Position numbers and translations under genes: made by a program | Source of the DNA: Aphrocallistes beatrix | Lineage: Eukaryota > Porifera > Hexactinellida > Sceptrulophora > Aphrocallistidae | Reading direction: 5' to 3' | Assembly (NCBI GenBank): GCA_963281255.1 | Contig: OY725488.1 | Location: forward strand, 11,381,524 to 11,445,523 | Length of the DNA: 64,000 nt | In this document: positions 23,450 through 34,708 of the stretch, piece after piece | How positions within the stretch are numbered: position 1 is the stretch's first letter | Layout: each line of letters opens with the position of its first letter | The notes under the pieces: generated by a model | Told to the model about the DNA's origin: nothing | Databases searched by the model: none | The model's input: only the letters and a program-made list of their open reading frames with translations

Positions 23450-25320
23450 CGATGTAGTTCTATTCAAATTTTAATGATGTGTAAATTCTACAAATCTTAA
23501 TCAAATGCATAAAGTATCAATTTCCTCGCTGTAACATACCATGACCATAGCCAATCGAGATGGAGATGACTAAATGGAGGATCAGTATACTCTCAAGTAC
23601 TGTGAAAACGAGCGTTCAATGTGAGGTTAAGCTTTCACTAAAAAAGTAGAACCTTAATGAATTCAGGCTATTTAACTCTCCTGTAATTTAGAAATTGTTT
23701 TTCTAAACTCTTCAGCAATTAAATAGAAAATTGTTAGAAGAAACAAATAATTCCAGCCAAGAAAATTTCCTAAACATTCTCTGAACTTCATAGAAAATGA
23801 ATCTTATCAGTCTGCAGATGGAATCAAACAATATAGTCTCGATCTTCAACTTTTGTGCCATGAATCGCTATAGTAATTGTTCCACATCTTGTGAATCCTA
23901 ATTGTAAAACATAATACATCGAAAATACAATAAATGTCAGTTATCCGCATATGGGGACAGACATTTACACGAGAATTTGGGTTACAATGACAGCATTCTT
24001 TACAACGCTATGGTGGATACAACAAGATTAATACTAACATTCAAGTGTTTATAATTAACAAAAAGTTTCATCTAATGTTCTTCTATGTAGTTAGGTATGA
24101 TATCGAACCTAAGTCATATGAATATATATTACTCAGATAGGATCACAATTCCCAATTGACTAGTGAAACTTTTAGTAATGTTTGGAATTACTGAAATTAA
24201 TCATCTTTTTATGTGACTATTTAAAGGTAAATTCTCTCGTGCATTCTGCACGGTAGCCAAAAAATACAGTAAGCAGATGAATTATGTAAATTTCTCTTGG
24301 GACATTAGAGCTTAACCAATAATTCCATTTATTAGAACAACAAAAGTATTGATTGAGTGTTTTATCGCATCTTCACTAGATAAACTATCTAATGCAATCT
24401 AACCATATTTGAAAGTAGACAAATTTGGATCCAACAAAGCATTATTATATATTCTGATTCTGAGTATATATCCACTCGTTCATTGACTTTGTGTGATAAG
24501 TACTTATTTGTACAAGTACGTATTGAATTATTCTACTAGAGCATCTGTCTTGTTTGTGCTATTTATCGAATGTGATATATTCGTGACGTTCAACCTTGAT
24601 ACTGTTAAGCAGAAATTAAAGCATTAAGTACTCGAAATGATGAGCTCGCTACTAGAATAAGGAGCGGTTTAAAAATGCTTTAAAAATTTTTTTTCAGAAA
24701 AAGGTGGACTATATATTGAAGCTTATTCAAGATTTTTCAGTAAGAATATACACAAGTCATGACATGAATTGAGCTTTTCTATATACGTACTTTAGTCTGA
24801 TAAACCGAAGGGTTCGGATAACTGAAGTTATCCTCTATTTACGTTAGTTTTCTAAGTATCAAATCTACATAGTAAGTCGAGTCAGTGTAATTGTGACACC
24901 GATTAATCGCGACATCTCTTAGATAACTGCTACTGTAGGGATTGATGCACCCTCAGGCTTGGGGAATTAAATAGCTCTAAAATATTTTCATGGGGAGGCG
25001 TTAACCCTCTGATGGAGTGGGGAGATGCAACCCTAAGTCTTGTCCCGTCCCGGGAATTAAACATGCCCTTTTTTATTCTAAAGTAAACCTTTGCACCTGA
25101 AATGTAAAATATTTTAAAGCAGAAATTTGCCTGCATCAAAAATGAGCTTTATGCACTTTTTATTATCATTTCAAAATTTATATTCTAATAATGATTCATC
25201 CAGCAATTCTAACGGATAACAACAATGCACTTTCAGTAGATCTTAAATAAATTAATGCCGCATTCACAATTATATGATAATCAATTTTCAGTTTGGCTTA
25301 CATAATAATTGCAAGATTTA
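23450..25320. other. No intact gene; relic at 24075-24165
   Basis: AT-rich and mostly featureless. The only recognisable piece is a degenerate copy of part of the membrane-protein gene at 25398. Confidence 0.5.
24075..24165 (+). pseudogene. Relic of the multi-pass membrane protein family
   Basis: Nucleotide similarity to 25665-25760: TTCTATGTAGTTAGGTATG against CTCTATGCAGTTGGGTATG, then a shared GTCATATG and the block GATCACAATTCCCAA. It corresponds to the end of the second membrane segment and the following loop of the intact gene. Stops interrupt it. About 1.3 kb upstream and in the same orientation, so probably a remnant tandem copy. Confidence 0.6.
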
Positions 25321-25332
25321 AACATTAACTAA

Positions 25333-25339
25333 TATAAAA
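25333..25339 (+). promoter_or_regulatory. Possible TATA box of the membrane-protein gene
   Basis: TATAAAA lies 59 bp upstream of the ATG at 25398. Position fits a core promoter with a short 5' UTR, but such motifs are common in AT-rich DNA. Confidence 0.3.
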
Positions 25340-25397
25340 GCTTCAAAGCTTCTTCTATACGATTAAGAACAGTAAAATAACACACGTATACCTGCAA

Positions 25398-26576
25398 ATG
25401 GTTTTCACGAATACTGACAATGTACTACTTACTGAATGTTTGGCAGTGCTAGCTTTGGTCCTGGTTGGTACGATACTGTCCGTTATTTGGGATATCTATT
25501 TCGCTAAAAGGATAATCTACTTCTCCCGATTATACTGCTATTGTGTTGGAAAGGTGAAATCTGATCCTTTTGGAAATTACATGGAAGCAGCGCTTCACCA
25601 TAAACTGGAAATCATTAAATACACATTCTTGGTGTTAATAAACATTGTTGAATCTTTGCTAATGCTCCTCTATGCAGTTGGGTATGCATTGGCTAACGAA
25701 CCTCTGTCATATGGACATATTTATTTCCCCGACAGAATCACAATTCCCAACTGCACTATTGAGTTAATACATTCGGAAATACTTGACTTGAGGCTAATAT
25801 ATGAAAATCCTATCAGCACTGTGCTACAATCCATTGGAAAAGTTGGACTAATACTGTCCTTATCATTGGTCATTTGTTTGATGAAATTTCTTCATGAAAC
25901 CTTTCATAATATTAGTGCCAATCCATTTCGCTACATTAGAAATCACCTGCTAGCTACATCACTGGTTTCATTTGCAATAATAATTACAGGAGCTGTACCA
26001 CAGTTGAAAATGATTCACAACCTAACTGATTCTATAGTTCATCTCACCTATTTTGCTCTTTGGGTTAAACACGCACGGATATTTGGCAGAACATTAAAGT
26101 GGAGGTCGTTAGAGCTTAGAGTGAGAGGCAATAGTGCAGGACTAGTGAGAAGAGCAAATGTTAGTTATTACCAGTTTGCAGCCGTCATGTGGTGTATGGG
26201 AGTGTCTTTCGCTTTCATGATTCTCGCTTTATTCCTGGGAGAATATTTCTCTCTAATCGCCACAGTTATTTACTATGGTCCATGTGTGTTCAATTATTTG
26301 TATGGAACTCATTTCTATGAGCCACTGCTAACCACACATAAACAAATTGAAACCCTCCATCTATGTCATAATATCGAGAGCTTAACTGCAACTCTACTCA
26401 CATTGATGGCGATTTTTATTATTATATCCCAATACCTTCTGAGTACGCTTGTGTTTTTCGGTGGAATTCTGGTTAACAAGCTGAAGTATCGCTTTGGAAG
26501 TGTACGCACCAGTATACTCCCAGTCTCACTCAACATCTCCTCCCCGAACAGCAGTATTCTTAGTCATTGTTTCTGA
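25398..26576 (+). CDS. Multi-pass membrane protein of unknown family (about seven segments)
   Basis: Intact single-exon ORF of 392 residues. Hydrophobic segments lie at roughly 12-34, 73-98, 140-164, 183-200, 210-228, 258-300 (long, perhaps two) and 326-357, so seven or eight membrane passes. Between segments 2 and 3 is a loop with a conserved Asn-Cys. Stretches shared with the paralogue at 27421-28613 are LKWRSLELRVRG, VSYYQF, the block YYGPCVFNYLYG, and PLLTTHKQIETL (family form GPCxFNYLYGT...PLLTT.KQI). I recognise no GPCR signature (no DRY or NPxxY) and no transporter motif. A chemoreceptor-like or channel-like role is possible but unsupported. Chosen start: the first ATG, matched by an ATG at the same position in the paralogue. 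Confidence 0.75.
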   Translation: MVFTNTDNVLLTECLAVLALVLVGTILSVIWDIYFAKRIIYFSRLYCYCVGKVKSDPFGNYMEAALHHKLEIIKYTFLVLINIVESLLMLLYAVGYALANEPLSYGHIYFPDRITIPNCTIELIHSEILDLRLIYENPISTVLQSIGKVGLILSLSLVICLMKFLHETFHNISANPFRYIRNHLLATSLVSFAIIITGAVPQLKMIHNLTDSIVHLTYFALWVKHARIFGRTLKWRSLELRVRGNSAGLVRRANVSYYQFAAVMWCMGVSFAFMILALFLGEYFSLIATVIYYGPCVFNYLYGTHFYEPLLTTHKQIETLHLCHNIESLTATLLTLMAIFIIISQYLLSTLVFFGGILVNKLKYRFGSVRTSILPVSLNISSPNSSILSHCF

Positions 26577-26579
26577 TCT

Positions 26580-27420
26580 GACCTACAGCTATAATAATTA
26601 CATTGCTGCCATTTCTTTTGTGATGCATACTTTTTGAAGATTATTCTTCCTATAATGACCTATTTTATGGATTTTGAATTATGCAATGTACTTTTAAAAA
26701 TTGAAACTGAATCATTGAAGGATTACCTTGTACAAGCAATCAGAAGTTTAATGCGTATATTTTAAGAAATCATGGTTTATGTTTTGCTTTATTTTGAACT
26801 GGGTCGGATTATTAAGGGACAAGTACATTGGATCGCGAACTGTAAGTAAATGAGTTTCTCTACTTACAGACCTCTCAACCTACAAGTATAATCTAACTAA
26901 ATCGTGTGAGAATGTATGTAGCAAACCGTGGGATATGGTAAAATAGTATTATGAACAATGATTCTAAATCGTGAGAGAATAGTGAGTAATGGTTCAGTTG
27001 CTACACACTATGAGAAAATTACATATGCGTATAACTAAGTTTTTGAAGTATCATTAAAATACTTTTAATCACAGAAAATTGGATATGATGGAGTGCTGCC
27101 AATTGAGTTCATCGATTTTCCTGGAGATTATGTATAACATTTATCAGTACTGAAGTTAACGACCATTAAACTGTAAAAACAAACAATTATAACACTTAAT
27201 ATACTAGTAATTTTCTCTAAACTAAAAGGATTAAACATGCATATTAATCAAGAGGATACAAACATATTGTAAATAATATGTAATTATATAAATACCAATT
27301 AAGAAATTTCAACAGTTATAGAATCATCTCTGGCTCAGACTTTTGGTAAGTATACACAAAACATGCATCCAATTAAGTGTAAAATGAGCACAATTATTAC
27401 GTGCTTGTTTAAGTATGGTG
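26580..27420. other. No gene seen
   Basis: AT-rich spacer between two convergent membrane-protein genes. No repeat family recognised. Confidence 0.4.
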
Positions 27421-28613
27421 CTATAAATAATATCTTCCTACATCTTCCTTGCCTATCAATCTTGCTTGGAGACCAGTTGATCTAAGCCTTGGTGTGAACC
27501 TAGTACGGACTTTGCAGAAACGAGTTTTCAATTTCTTCCAAAGGATCCTTCCGAAATATACGAAGGTTGCCAATGTATATTCCAAACCTAGCAGCACTGA
27601 ACCAGTCAATATTAGGAATGTTGTGATGTATGAGAGAATCTCACTGGTCAGTTTCAAGGCATCTATCTGTTTCTGCGTAGTTAGAAGAGGCTTGAAGAAT
27701 GCAGTTCCATATAAATAATTGAATAGACAAGGACCATCGTAAATAACTGTTGCGATTATGAAAAAGTATTGCGAGATCAACTCAGAGAGCGCGAAACAGG
27801 CAGCGACGATCGTCATAAAACTCATAATGATCATGAACTGTCGGTAGCTAATAACTGAGCTTTTCACAGTCCTGTTGCTATAACCTCTGACTTTGAATTC
27901 TATACTTCTCCATCGCAGCGTTTTGTAGAATGTTATGTTGTTCTTTACCGAGATAAAGAGATAAACAAATAGAATTATCGGTTCAACCAACTTTTCAATA
28001 AACATTAATTGATGAACAGATCCAGTTATTGCTATGAAAATTCCCATCAATATAGTTATTATAAGGAAACGTTTAATGAACTTAAAAGGATCGATGTTCA
28101 TCTCATGGTAGACAATGTGAAGGTACTTTACAAGACAAATCCCACATGCAATGGAGAATATGAAGCATATTTGTGCAATTGTCATTAAGATGGAAAACAG
28201 AGGATCTGCGAGTGCCAATTTTAATTCAGTCGTTTGGAGATGAAGCTCACTACTGCAGTTATGAAGTGTATCATTTTGTAGGAATTTTTGCTTGAATAGG
28301 AATGATCCATGAGTCCAGGGCTTATTCCTACCACATACATTAATATTATCGTAAATTCTATTACGTTAATTATCAGCAGAAATATCTTTGTAACAATCTC
28401 TATTTTGTAGATGCGTGCTTCTTCAGTGAAATTTCTGATCGGATCAGTTTTAGCATTTTTTAAACATTTTCGATATATTTTAACCAAAAAGACTAGTCTC
28501 TTAATGAAGAATACATTCCAGATAGAGGAGAGTATGAATGCAAACACTATGCATGGATAGAATGATATCATTTGGAGAGCTTTGATGAAGTATAATATGT
28601 TATGATTTGCCAT
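27421..28613 (-). pseudogene. Multi-pass membrane protein paralogue, one frameshift
   Basis: Inverted paralogue of 25398-26576, readable over its full length in two frames. The first frame starts at ATG 28613 (MANHNILYF) and covers segments 1 and 2. Near 28290 one base appears to be missing; the second frame then gives LHNCSSELHLQTTELKLALA, aligning with the loop of the intact gene, and runs on to the stop at 27421. It shares LRWRSIEFKVRG, SYRQF, GPCLFNYLYGTAFFKPLLTT and KQIDAL. Convergent orientation with 0.85 kb between the genes. Either a recent pseudogene or a sequence error. Confidence 0.75.
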
Positions 28614-28699
28614 TTTAAATGCTTTATTGATTTTAACTGTTGGATTGTATTTATACATCTTCAGATATGACATGTGATAGATATTCATCCCATGCTTAT

Positions 28700-29345
28700 T
28701 GCAAAAGTATAAATTTATCTTTGTAATTATGCTTAAGTCATTTCTAATGTATAATATTATATATTAAAATATATTTTATAAATTTCAACGCTACACAGTG
28801 AGTTATTTTTTAAATGATGAAGCATTATTAGTTCTTATTCTTTGATAAACTTGGTAATCGTGATTGCGTGCAATCAATCAAGACGAATCCCGACATGATG
28901 AATTTTTTTTTGATTAAGTATATATTCCAGATAATGGCATGATCTAATGCATTTACAAATCTACAAAGCTAATTACTGAGGTGTTTGACTCATTCTTATT
29001 GCACACGTGTGCATATATCTGTACTTTATAAGGAGATTAAATAATTTTCAATATAATGCGGTATGGCATGCTGACCAAGTGACCATCCATGAATTTTCCC
29101 TTCTACTAATATTGTAGAAAACGAAGATTACAATAGTGGTAAGTGGCTGATGTTATTATTTGCAAACCAATGCACTTTATCTTGCACAGCACTGGTTTGT
29201 TTTAAGCGCAGAGTGTAATCACAATACTTTAGTAACAGAGTGCATATCTCTTGTTTGTTTGCATGTGATGCTTTCTTAATTTTAGTGCAGCTCGTGTAGG
29301 GAGATGTCTTTATGATATGAACTGCGTCCGTCTGTATGTATCTAT
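28700..29345. other. No gene seen; short shared module at 29280-29345
   Basis: AT-rich. The last 65 bases (TAGTGCAGCTCGTGTAGGGA and onward) resemble the sequence just inside the sirtuin intron at 5090-5140 and 63960-64000. Confidence 0.45.
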
Positions 29346-29348
29346 GTA

Positions 29349-29844
29349 CAAGCGCGCTTCGCTTGCTTGCGCTGCGCGGCTGGCGGACACTTTGTGTCCG
29401 CCGGAGGCGCCCTGCGGCCGCCTGTGATCACCATTGATTAATTATAAGGGAGATAACATCTCTAAATACGTCTGTCCTACTGTTATAATCGATATCGCAC
29501 GAAAAATCACCAAAATGATCAGTTTTTAAAATTTTGATGAGTAATGATGACGTCATAACAAAGTGATGAGTTATTATTTTTTGATGATAGTTGCATCATA
29601 TGTGAGGTATGTTAGTATACAGATTCTATTAAAATTTCAGCCTTCTATCTCCTATAAGACCTGAATTATGCTCGAAAAACTGTATTGCTTAACTTTTAAA
29701 AATGTGACAATGACGTCATAATTCCATGATGAGTCGACATTTTCGTCTGAGCTCAGTACTTACTGGAGCCATAGCCAAAAGACTCCCACATGCCAAAAAT
29801 CAGCTTTCTACGCCTGGCAGTTTCTTCAATCAATTCGTTACAGA
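29349..29844 (+). repeat. Interspersed repeat family (i), best-preserved copy
   Basis: Full unit: GC-rich hairpin end (AGCGCGCTTCGCTTGCTTGC, then the stem GCGGACACTTTGTGTCCGC), an AT-rich interior with TGACGTCATAA blocks, and the distal end CTTCAATCAATTCGTTA. No ORF. Hairpins at one end and microsatellite at the other are compatible with a non-autonomous rolling-circle or Helentron-like element, but no helicase is present. Confidence 0.7.
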
Positions 29845-29935
29845 GAGAGAGAGATATATACACACATACACACATACACACATACATACATACTACATAC
29901 ATACATACATACGGACGGACGGACGGACGAGATAC
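29845..29935. repeat. Microsatellites (GA, CA, CATA, GGAC)
   Basis: Consecutive (GA)n, (CACATA)n, (CATA)n and (CGGA)n tracts directly abut the distal end of the family (i) repeat. Confidence 0.9.
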
Positions 29936-29976
29936 TCCGTACATGCCATAAGGGCATCTCCCATATAAGCTGTACT

Positions 29977-30013
<37 letters not shown>
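29977..30013. repeat. (AAC)n microsatellite
   Basis: About twelve perfect AAC units. Confidence 0.95.
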
Positions 30014-30086
30014 GTGATATCGATAACAAAGAAAAAACACTATAGATTGTCATTTTTAAGAGAAAATTTGGAAGTGAAAAAAGAAA

Positions 30087-31001
30087 TTATTTTGGCTCAT
30101 AAACTATTAATTTGTGTCCAAGTGTGCATCTGAACATTTGAAAATCTTCAGTCATGGCAATCCGAAATGGAAATGATTCAATATTTGGGTGATAATATCG
30201 AACTCTTCCTCCTGAGTACCAAACTGCAAGTTTGTCGCGTGAATTGTTGCTGATGATCACATTGTCTAGAAGATCTAAACAGAGATACTTGGGATCAAAC
30301 ATAAAGCTACGGTTAAACTTAATAGTTTGGAGAATCATCTTTTTAGATAAATCATAACGTTGGATCGTGAAGATTTTTATACGTCTTTGTCGATTATTTC
30401 GAATGAAGTGAGCTGACAAAATAACCATTGTATCCTTCCTAATACAAAGTGAAAGGCCTTCTCCATACTCAGAATTGTAAGCGTCAAATGGTTTCAAATA
30501 TTCCAAATCGTGAGAGTAAATTGCGATTTCATTTGTTTTTGAAATAGGTGCATAGATAAATCCATCTTTATCACAGTCGAAACCGAGAGAAATTATTGAG
30601 TTATTTTGTTTAACATTGTAATCGTTATAGCGTGTTGTTTGTGAATTAGATCCAGACAGGACGATAATATCTTCTGTGAAGTGGATATTGGTCCCAGAAG
30701 ACCAATGATAGGTGAACTGACTACAGAGACTTTTAGATGTCACAAATAATCCATCCAATGTGTAGATTTCAAGTAAACTATTATCAGGGAACGACGGTGA
30801 GTACAGAGCTACAAGTCTTCTTGTTGGATGAAGAGAAATTGAAATAACAGTCTCTTCATTCCCAAATTCTCTAAAACTATTGTGATCAAAATGGTATATT
30901 TCCTTTTCTCTCCGCGCACTTGCGTCTGTTTTATCTGCTTTAGACTTTTTACAAGAATCTTCATCCACTTTGACTCCGCAACGCTTCTTTGATCGCTTCA
31001 T
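30087..31001 (-). CDS. Beta-propeller-like (TolB/NHL/WD-like) protein
   Basis: Open frame of 304 residues starting MKRSKKRCGVKVDED. The first 35 residues are very basic and Cys/Lys rich, possibly a nuclear-type signal. The rest shows repeated blade-like strands of about 40 residues: VISISLHPTRRLVALYS, LLEIYTLDGLFVTS, ISLGFDCDKDGFIYAP, NEIAIYSHDLEYL, RIKIFTIQRYDL, YLCLDLLDNVIISN, DKLAVWYSGG and a final HKLIVYEPK. That resembles a six-bladed NHL/TolB propeller, usually a protein or RNA binding platform, for example after a TRIM coiled coil. Weak repeats, so the exact class is open. No partner exon was found nearby. Intact. Confidence 0.6.
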   Translation of the reverse strand: MKRSKKRCGVKVDEDSCKKSKADKTDASARREKEIYHFDHNSFREFGNEETVISISLHPTRRLVALYSPSFPDNSLLEIYTLDGLFVTSKSLCSQFTYHWSSGTNIHFTEDIIVLSGSNSQTTRYNDYNVKQNNSIISLGFDCDKDGFIYAPISKTNEIAIYSHDLEYLKPFDAYNSEYGEGLSLCIRKDTMVILSAHFIRNNRQRRIKIFTIQRYDLSKKMILQTIKFNRSFMFDPKYLCLDLLDNVIISNNSRDKLAVWYSGGRVRYYHPNIESFPFRIAMTEDFQMFRCTLGHKLIVYEPK

Positions 31002-31181
31002 TGCTATGAAAATAGTGAAATTGATTATATTCCTTACAACAAGTATTTCCTACTCACTGATCTAAATACGCACTTAAGGCAGGGTTCTGCAAGCGGCGGC
31101 CAGCGGAAGCGATTTTCGTGGCCCACCGAAAAATGGCTACAACCTGATTATTTTTACCAAAATATCTTACTCAGTAAGTAT

Positions 31182-31233
31182 ACATTCATAAATAGCTTTA
31201 GAATGAGCACATTCTAAAGCTATTTATGAATGT
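31182..31233. repeat. Perfect 24-bp hairpin with 4-base loop
   Basis: Left arm 31182-31205 and right arm 31210-31233 are exact reverse complements around the loop AGCA. Could be the centre of a MITE, an assembly fold-back, or a small-RNA hairpin. Confidence 0.85.
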
Positions 31234-32680
31234 CTTTAAATATTATTTCTGTTCGATACCTCATTTGATGTGTTAAACAAATAATTTCTCATTTGACTTT
31301 AGTAGAATTGTGATATTCACCATATATCTGCAATTCAGCTGTGTTTACCACAATAATATTATTGCTTATGATCTGAGGAAATAAATAATTTCCGCACTTC
31401 CATGTGACAAAAATTACGAAGATTGTGATCTTAAGTTATGTAGATCATGATCGTTAGTTTTCTGGACGGATATGGACTGACGCTAGCAGAGGACATTGTA
31501 TTATGATGTGCTTGAGGAAGTGTCTAATAATGGAGCAACAAAACTTCACTGAATTTCACATTGAGAAAAAGTCACCTGGTCATAGGCGTCATCTTCAATG
31601 GGCGGAAGGGGTATACCACATTAATATTCAGAATTAAATTAGGTTCATAACGTAATCATAGAATAATCTGGAAAAAGAATACACAAGTGATTATGTCTCT
31701 CCTGCTCCGTCCATGAACATGTTCCTTCTGACCGAGGTTTTGCAAATGAAGTCACTTCCACAGTCAAGATTTCTATGGCGATATCTGTGAAATTGCTAGA
31801 GCATTCATTCTCTCCTGGCCTTGGATGACGCACAAGTATGCTAGCAGCCGCCTCAACATGCTGAATGATGGCTCGACTTCACACGTGTTTGCTGGAGCAT
31901 AATATACAGCACGAAGGACGTGTGTGCATCCTTGAAGCATTCGTCAAAGCCGGTTCCACCAGCAAGACTCTCGTAAGACTGTCCGCACTTGGGAGCTCAT
32001 CACTCACCTTGTGACACATGGGACGCAGTTCATGGAGATCGGTGGTGTGTTCCTGAATGGTGACCTTGTCCTTGAATCCTCGAATTCATTCTTGGGAGAT
32101 GAATAGGGAATTGGGATTATCGATCATTTCTTTTAAGGATGATCGGACAGAAGTTTCCTGCTGGTCGTCTGGTGCGGGAAACGGCGCTCTTGATTCTTCG
32201 GCTGCTGCGTTCCTTTCTGGACAACCTGAATCGGGTGACAGTCAGCGTTAGTGGAGGTCCTCAGCGTTTTCGCCATCACGTGTCCGAGGTTGCGGGATCG
32301 TTGGGGATTGGAAAATTTAAACTTACAAGTATTAGTTAATGAGCATGCTCTCTGTCCTATCAGCATGCTGCAGTCACGCGTATAGCCCGAAGTGTAACGG
32401 GAAAGGTTAGTATACAACAATAGAGAAATCTAGTTCAGTATTCGTACAAAGGAAATGAAACTAATATCGATATAGGGCAGTGGCGGACAATCTTAATCCT
32501 TAAGTGGGCCACAATTGGGGCTCGCGAGCGCCAAATCTGTCAGTTCTTGTTACTGTCGCATCACCATTGCCATAAGAACTGACATTAGAAACCTATATGG
32601 AAGCAATGTAACAACTAAAATTATACTGTATTACAATGTATTACAATCACTAACACGCGGGCCCCATAATAGTGTTTTGA
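31234..32680. other. No gene seen; short repeat at about 31525-31590
   Basis: 31525-31590 matches 62895-62945 (AACTTCACTGAATTTCACAT region). 31860-32440 is more GC-rich than its surroundings and may be non-coding retroelement sequence, such as an LTR of the gypsy copy at 32690, but no boundaries could be set. Confidence 0.35.
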
Positions 32681-32689
32681 AAAAGTCGA

Positions 32690-34330
32690 CAAAGTTGACC
32701 ACGTCTCCTCTCTCGACTTGTGTCTCCGCTCTTTTTGAGTTTACCTCTTCTCTTGACTTCGTTAAACCCTGCTCAATACTCTCTCTGGCCATGGCATGTA
32801 ATCCGGCCTGCGTTTCCTTCAATTCCCTCAGGTACTCGCCATGTGGATTCAGGATATCATTCTCGAGGTTCTCACACCATAGGTCCAGAGACGAACGTGG
32901 TTGCTTCCATATGTTAGTTGGTAGGGTGGAGTTTTACTTGATGTATTAAACATGTATAGTTTTGCATTCCTCGCCATCTTAGGCCAGTAATAGCTCTGTC
33001 GCAGGGCTTCTAGGGTTCGTGCCATTCCGAAATGACCCAGTGCATGTACTCTCTCCAGTACCTCCTTCCTTAATACAGTAGGGACCTCAAATCGATGGTC
33101 GAAGTATAGTACTCCTTCCTTGAGATACAAATGGCTAGACACCTTCTTCAATTGCACAGTCTCCAGTCTCCAAGTTATACCACAACGCAGAGGGTTGAGA
33201 TCTAAGAAATATTATTTAGGTAGCCTCGGAACTTTCTGCTTGAGGCTATGAGAGTCCAGCATTCCATCTCTCAGCTGCCTACTTTCTCTGTCTCGGATTC
33301 AGACCGGCGGAGTAGTAGGCCAACGGACGTAGTTTCTGATTTTCCTCCAACTGGGGCAGTATTCCTCCGACTGCCACAGAGAGACTTCAGTCTGAAGCAA
33401 AATGGGAGATCCAATCCGGATAGGCGAGTAAGACGGAGAGCTGTGAGGTTCCTTCTCAGCGCCAAATGCCCTGCGACACTCTGCATTCACACATAGGACA
33501 CGACCCTTCTCCTCAGCCGTACAAGGGTTCGGGGACACAGGCCATATTGGGGATGTAGTCCGATAGAAACTCACGAGCCCAGGAACCGTTGAAGCTCCAA
33601 CTTGTCATGTGGCTGTTCGAATGCCAGTGTCTCCTCCACGTTGCTATGGAACGGCTGGTGTCGTAACCAGATGCTTAATAAAGTCCGTGCGTTAGCATCC
33701 TAGTCCACACTTGTCTGAGAGCAACTGGACTCTGTCGTCCCGTAGCCGCATTAGTGCCACACGTGTGCAGTTGATGAGTGAGTCCAGTGAGTGAGTCAGG
33801 ATGTCATCTACGCATGCGTGGGTTTGCCACTCCCGTGTGAGGTCTGTCCATCAACCGCTGGTAGGTCACCTGGCTGTTACATAATCCGAAACCCACTCGC
33901 GTCATTCCATGGTGTCTCTTGGTGTCGAGAGCGCCGTCTCTAGCTGATCCCGGCTGTCAGCTGGTACTACCAGGACGCGCTTGTGCAGTGAAGAGAAGTC
34001 ATCATCGCGTAGTGTCGAGGATGTCAGAGGTTTGGCTGGGACAGGCGTCCTTTCGGGTTAGGTCATTTGGCGCCTGTAGTCCACGACGAAAAGGGTTCCG
34101 CCGTCCTTCTCCGCAACGAGTGTGATCGGGCTGCTATGTGGGGGGTCGGACGGGCGGCGTATTCCGTTCCGTAACACTTCAGTTGCTTGTTGGTCATCTG
34201 GGCCTGCGTGGCTGGGACACTCGTCTCAGTGAGCTGGACTAGCAGCTGATTCCAGTGCCTATCAATTGGGTCGCGTGTGGTGATCGACGGTGACTTGAGT
34301 TAGACTAGCGTTCTGTCAGAGACCTCGGGC
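32690..34330 (-). pseudogene. Gypsy retrotransposon copy D (RT, RNase H, integrase), decayed
   Basis: Minus-strand gypsy pol. RNase H remnant at 33299-33574 (ILLQTEVSLW, after ECRRAFGAEKE). Integrase zinc-binding domain at 32955-33157: KEVLERVHALGHFGMARTLE and LRQSYYWPKMARNAKLYM (HHCC region). The frame then jumps to integrase C-terminal text: PPYQLTYG, then RSSLDLWCENLENDILNPHG and TQAGLHAMARESIEQ near 32690-32900. Most of the DDE core between these pieces is deleted. Probable RT remnants at 33600-34330 are too decayed to read reliably. Confidence 0.65.
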
Positions 34331-34708
34331 TGCCTTCTCCGCATCTGGCGGATCGTACTTCTAAGAATGAGGAAGCTCCTTTACCCATTAATAAATAATT
34401 CTATAAATTATTATAATAAATGTTAGAATAAGAGTTAAATCTGTCCTTTAGTATTTACAAGGAAAGCCTATTGATTCTCAAACAGCATTAAAATCTCAGG
34501 CGCATACGCCTGATTGTAGCATTTCGCGTGATCATAGCGAAGATTATAATATAATTAGCCCAAGAAACATACGCCAAAACATACATGCTGTGCAGTAATA
34601 GCTATAGTAATTGTATACCTGATAAGATTTCCGAATTCATTATACTTAATAGAATTTGTAGGGATTTTTTTGTTTTATTTGTTCGAATTGAAGAATGAAA
34701 ATTGCATA

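Noticed and set aside
29726-30053. Long-looking ORFs on both strands rich in Tyr/Thr/His or Leu/Cys/Val
   Set aside because: They are translations of (CATA)n, (CGGA)n and (AAC)n microsatellites.
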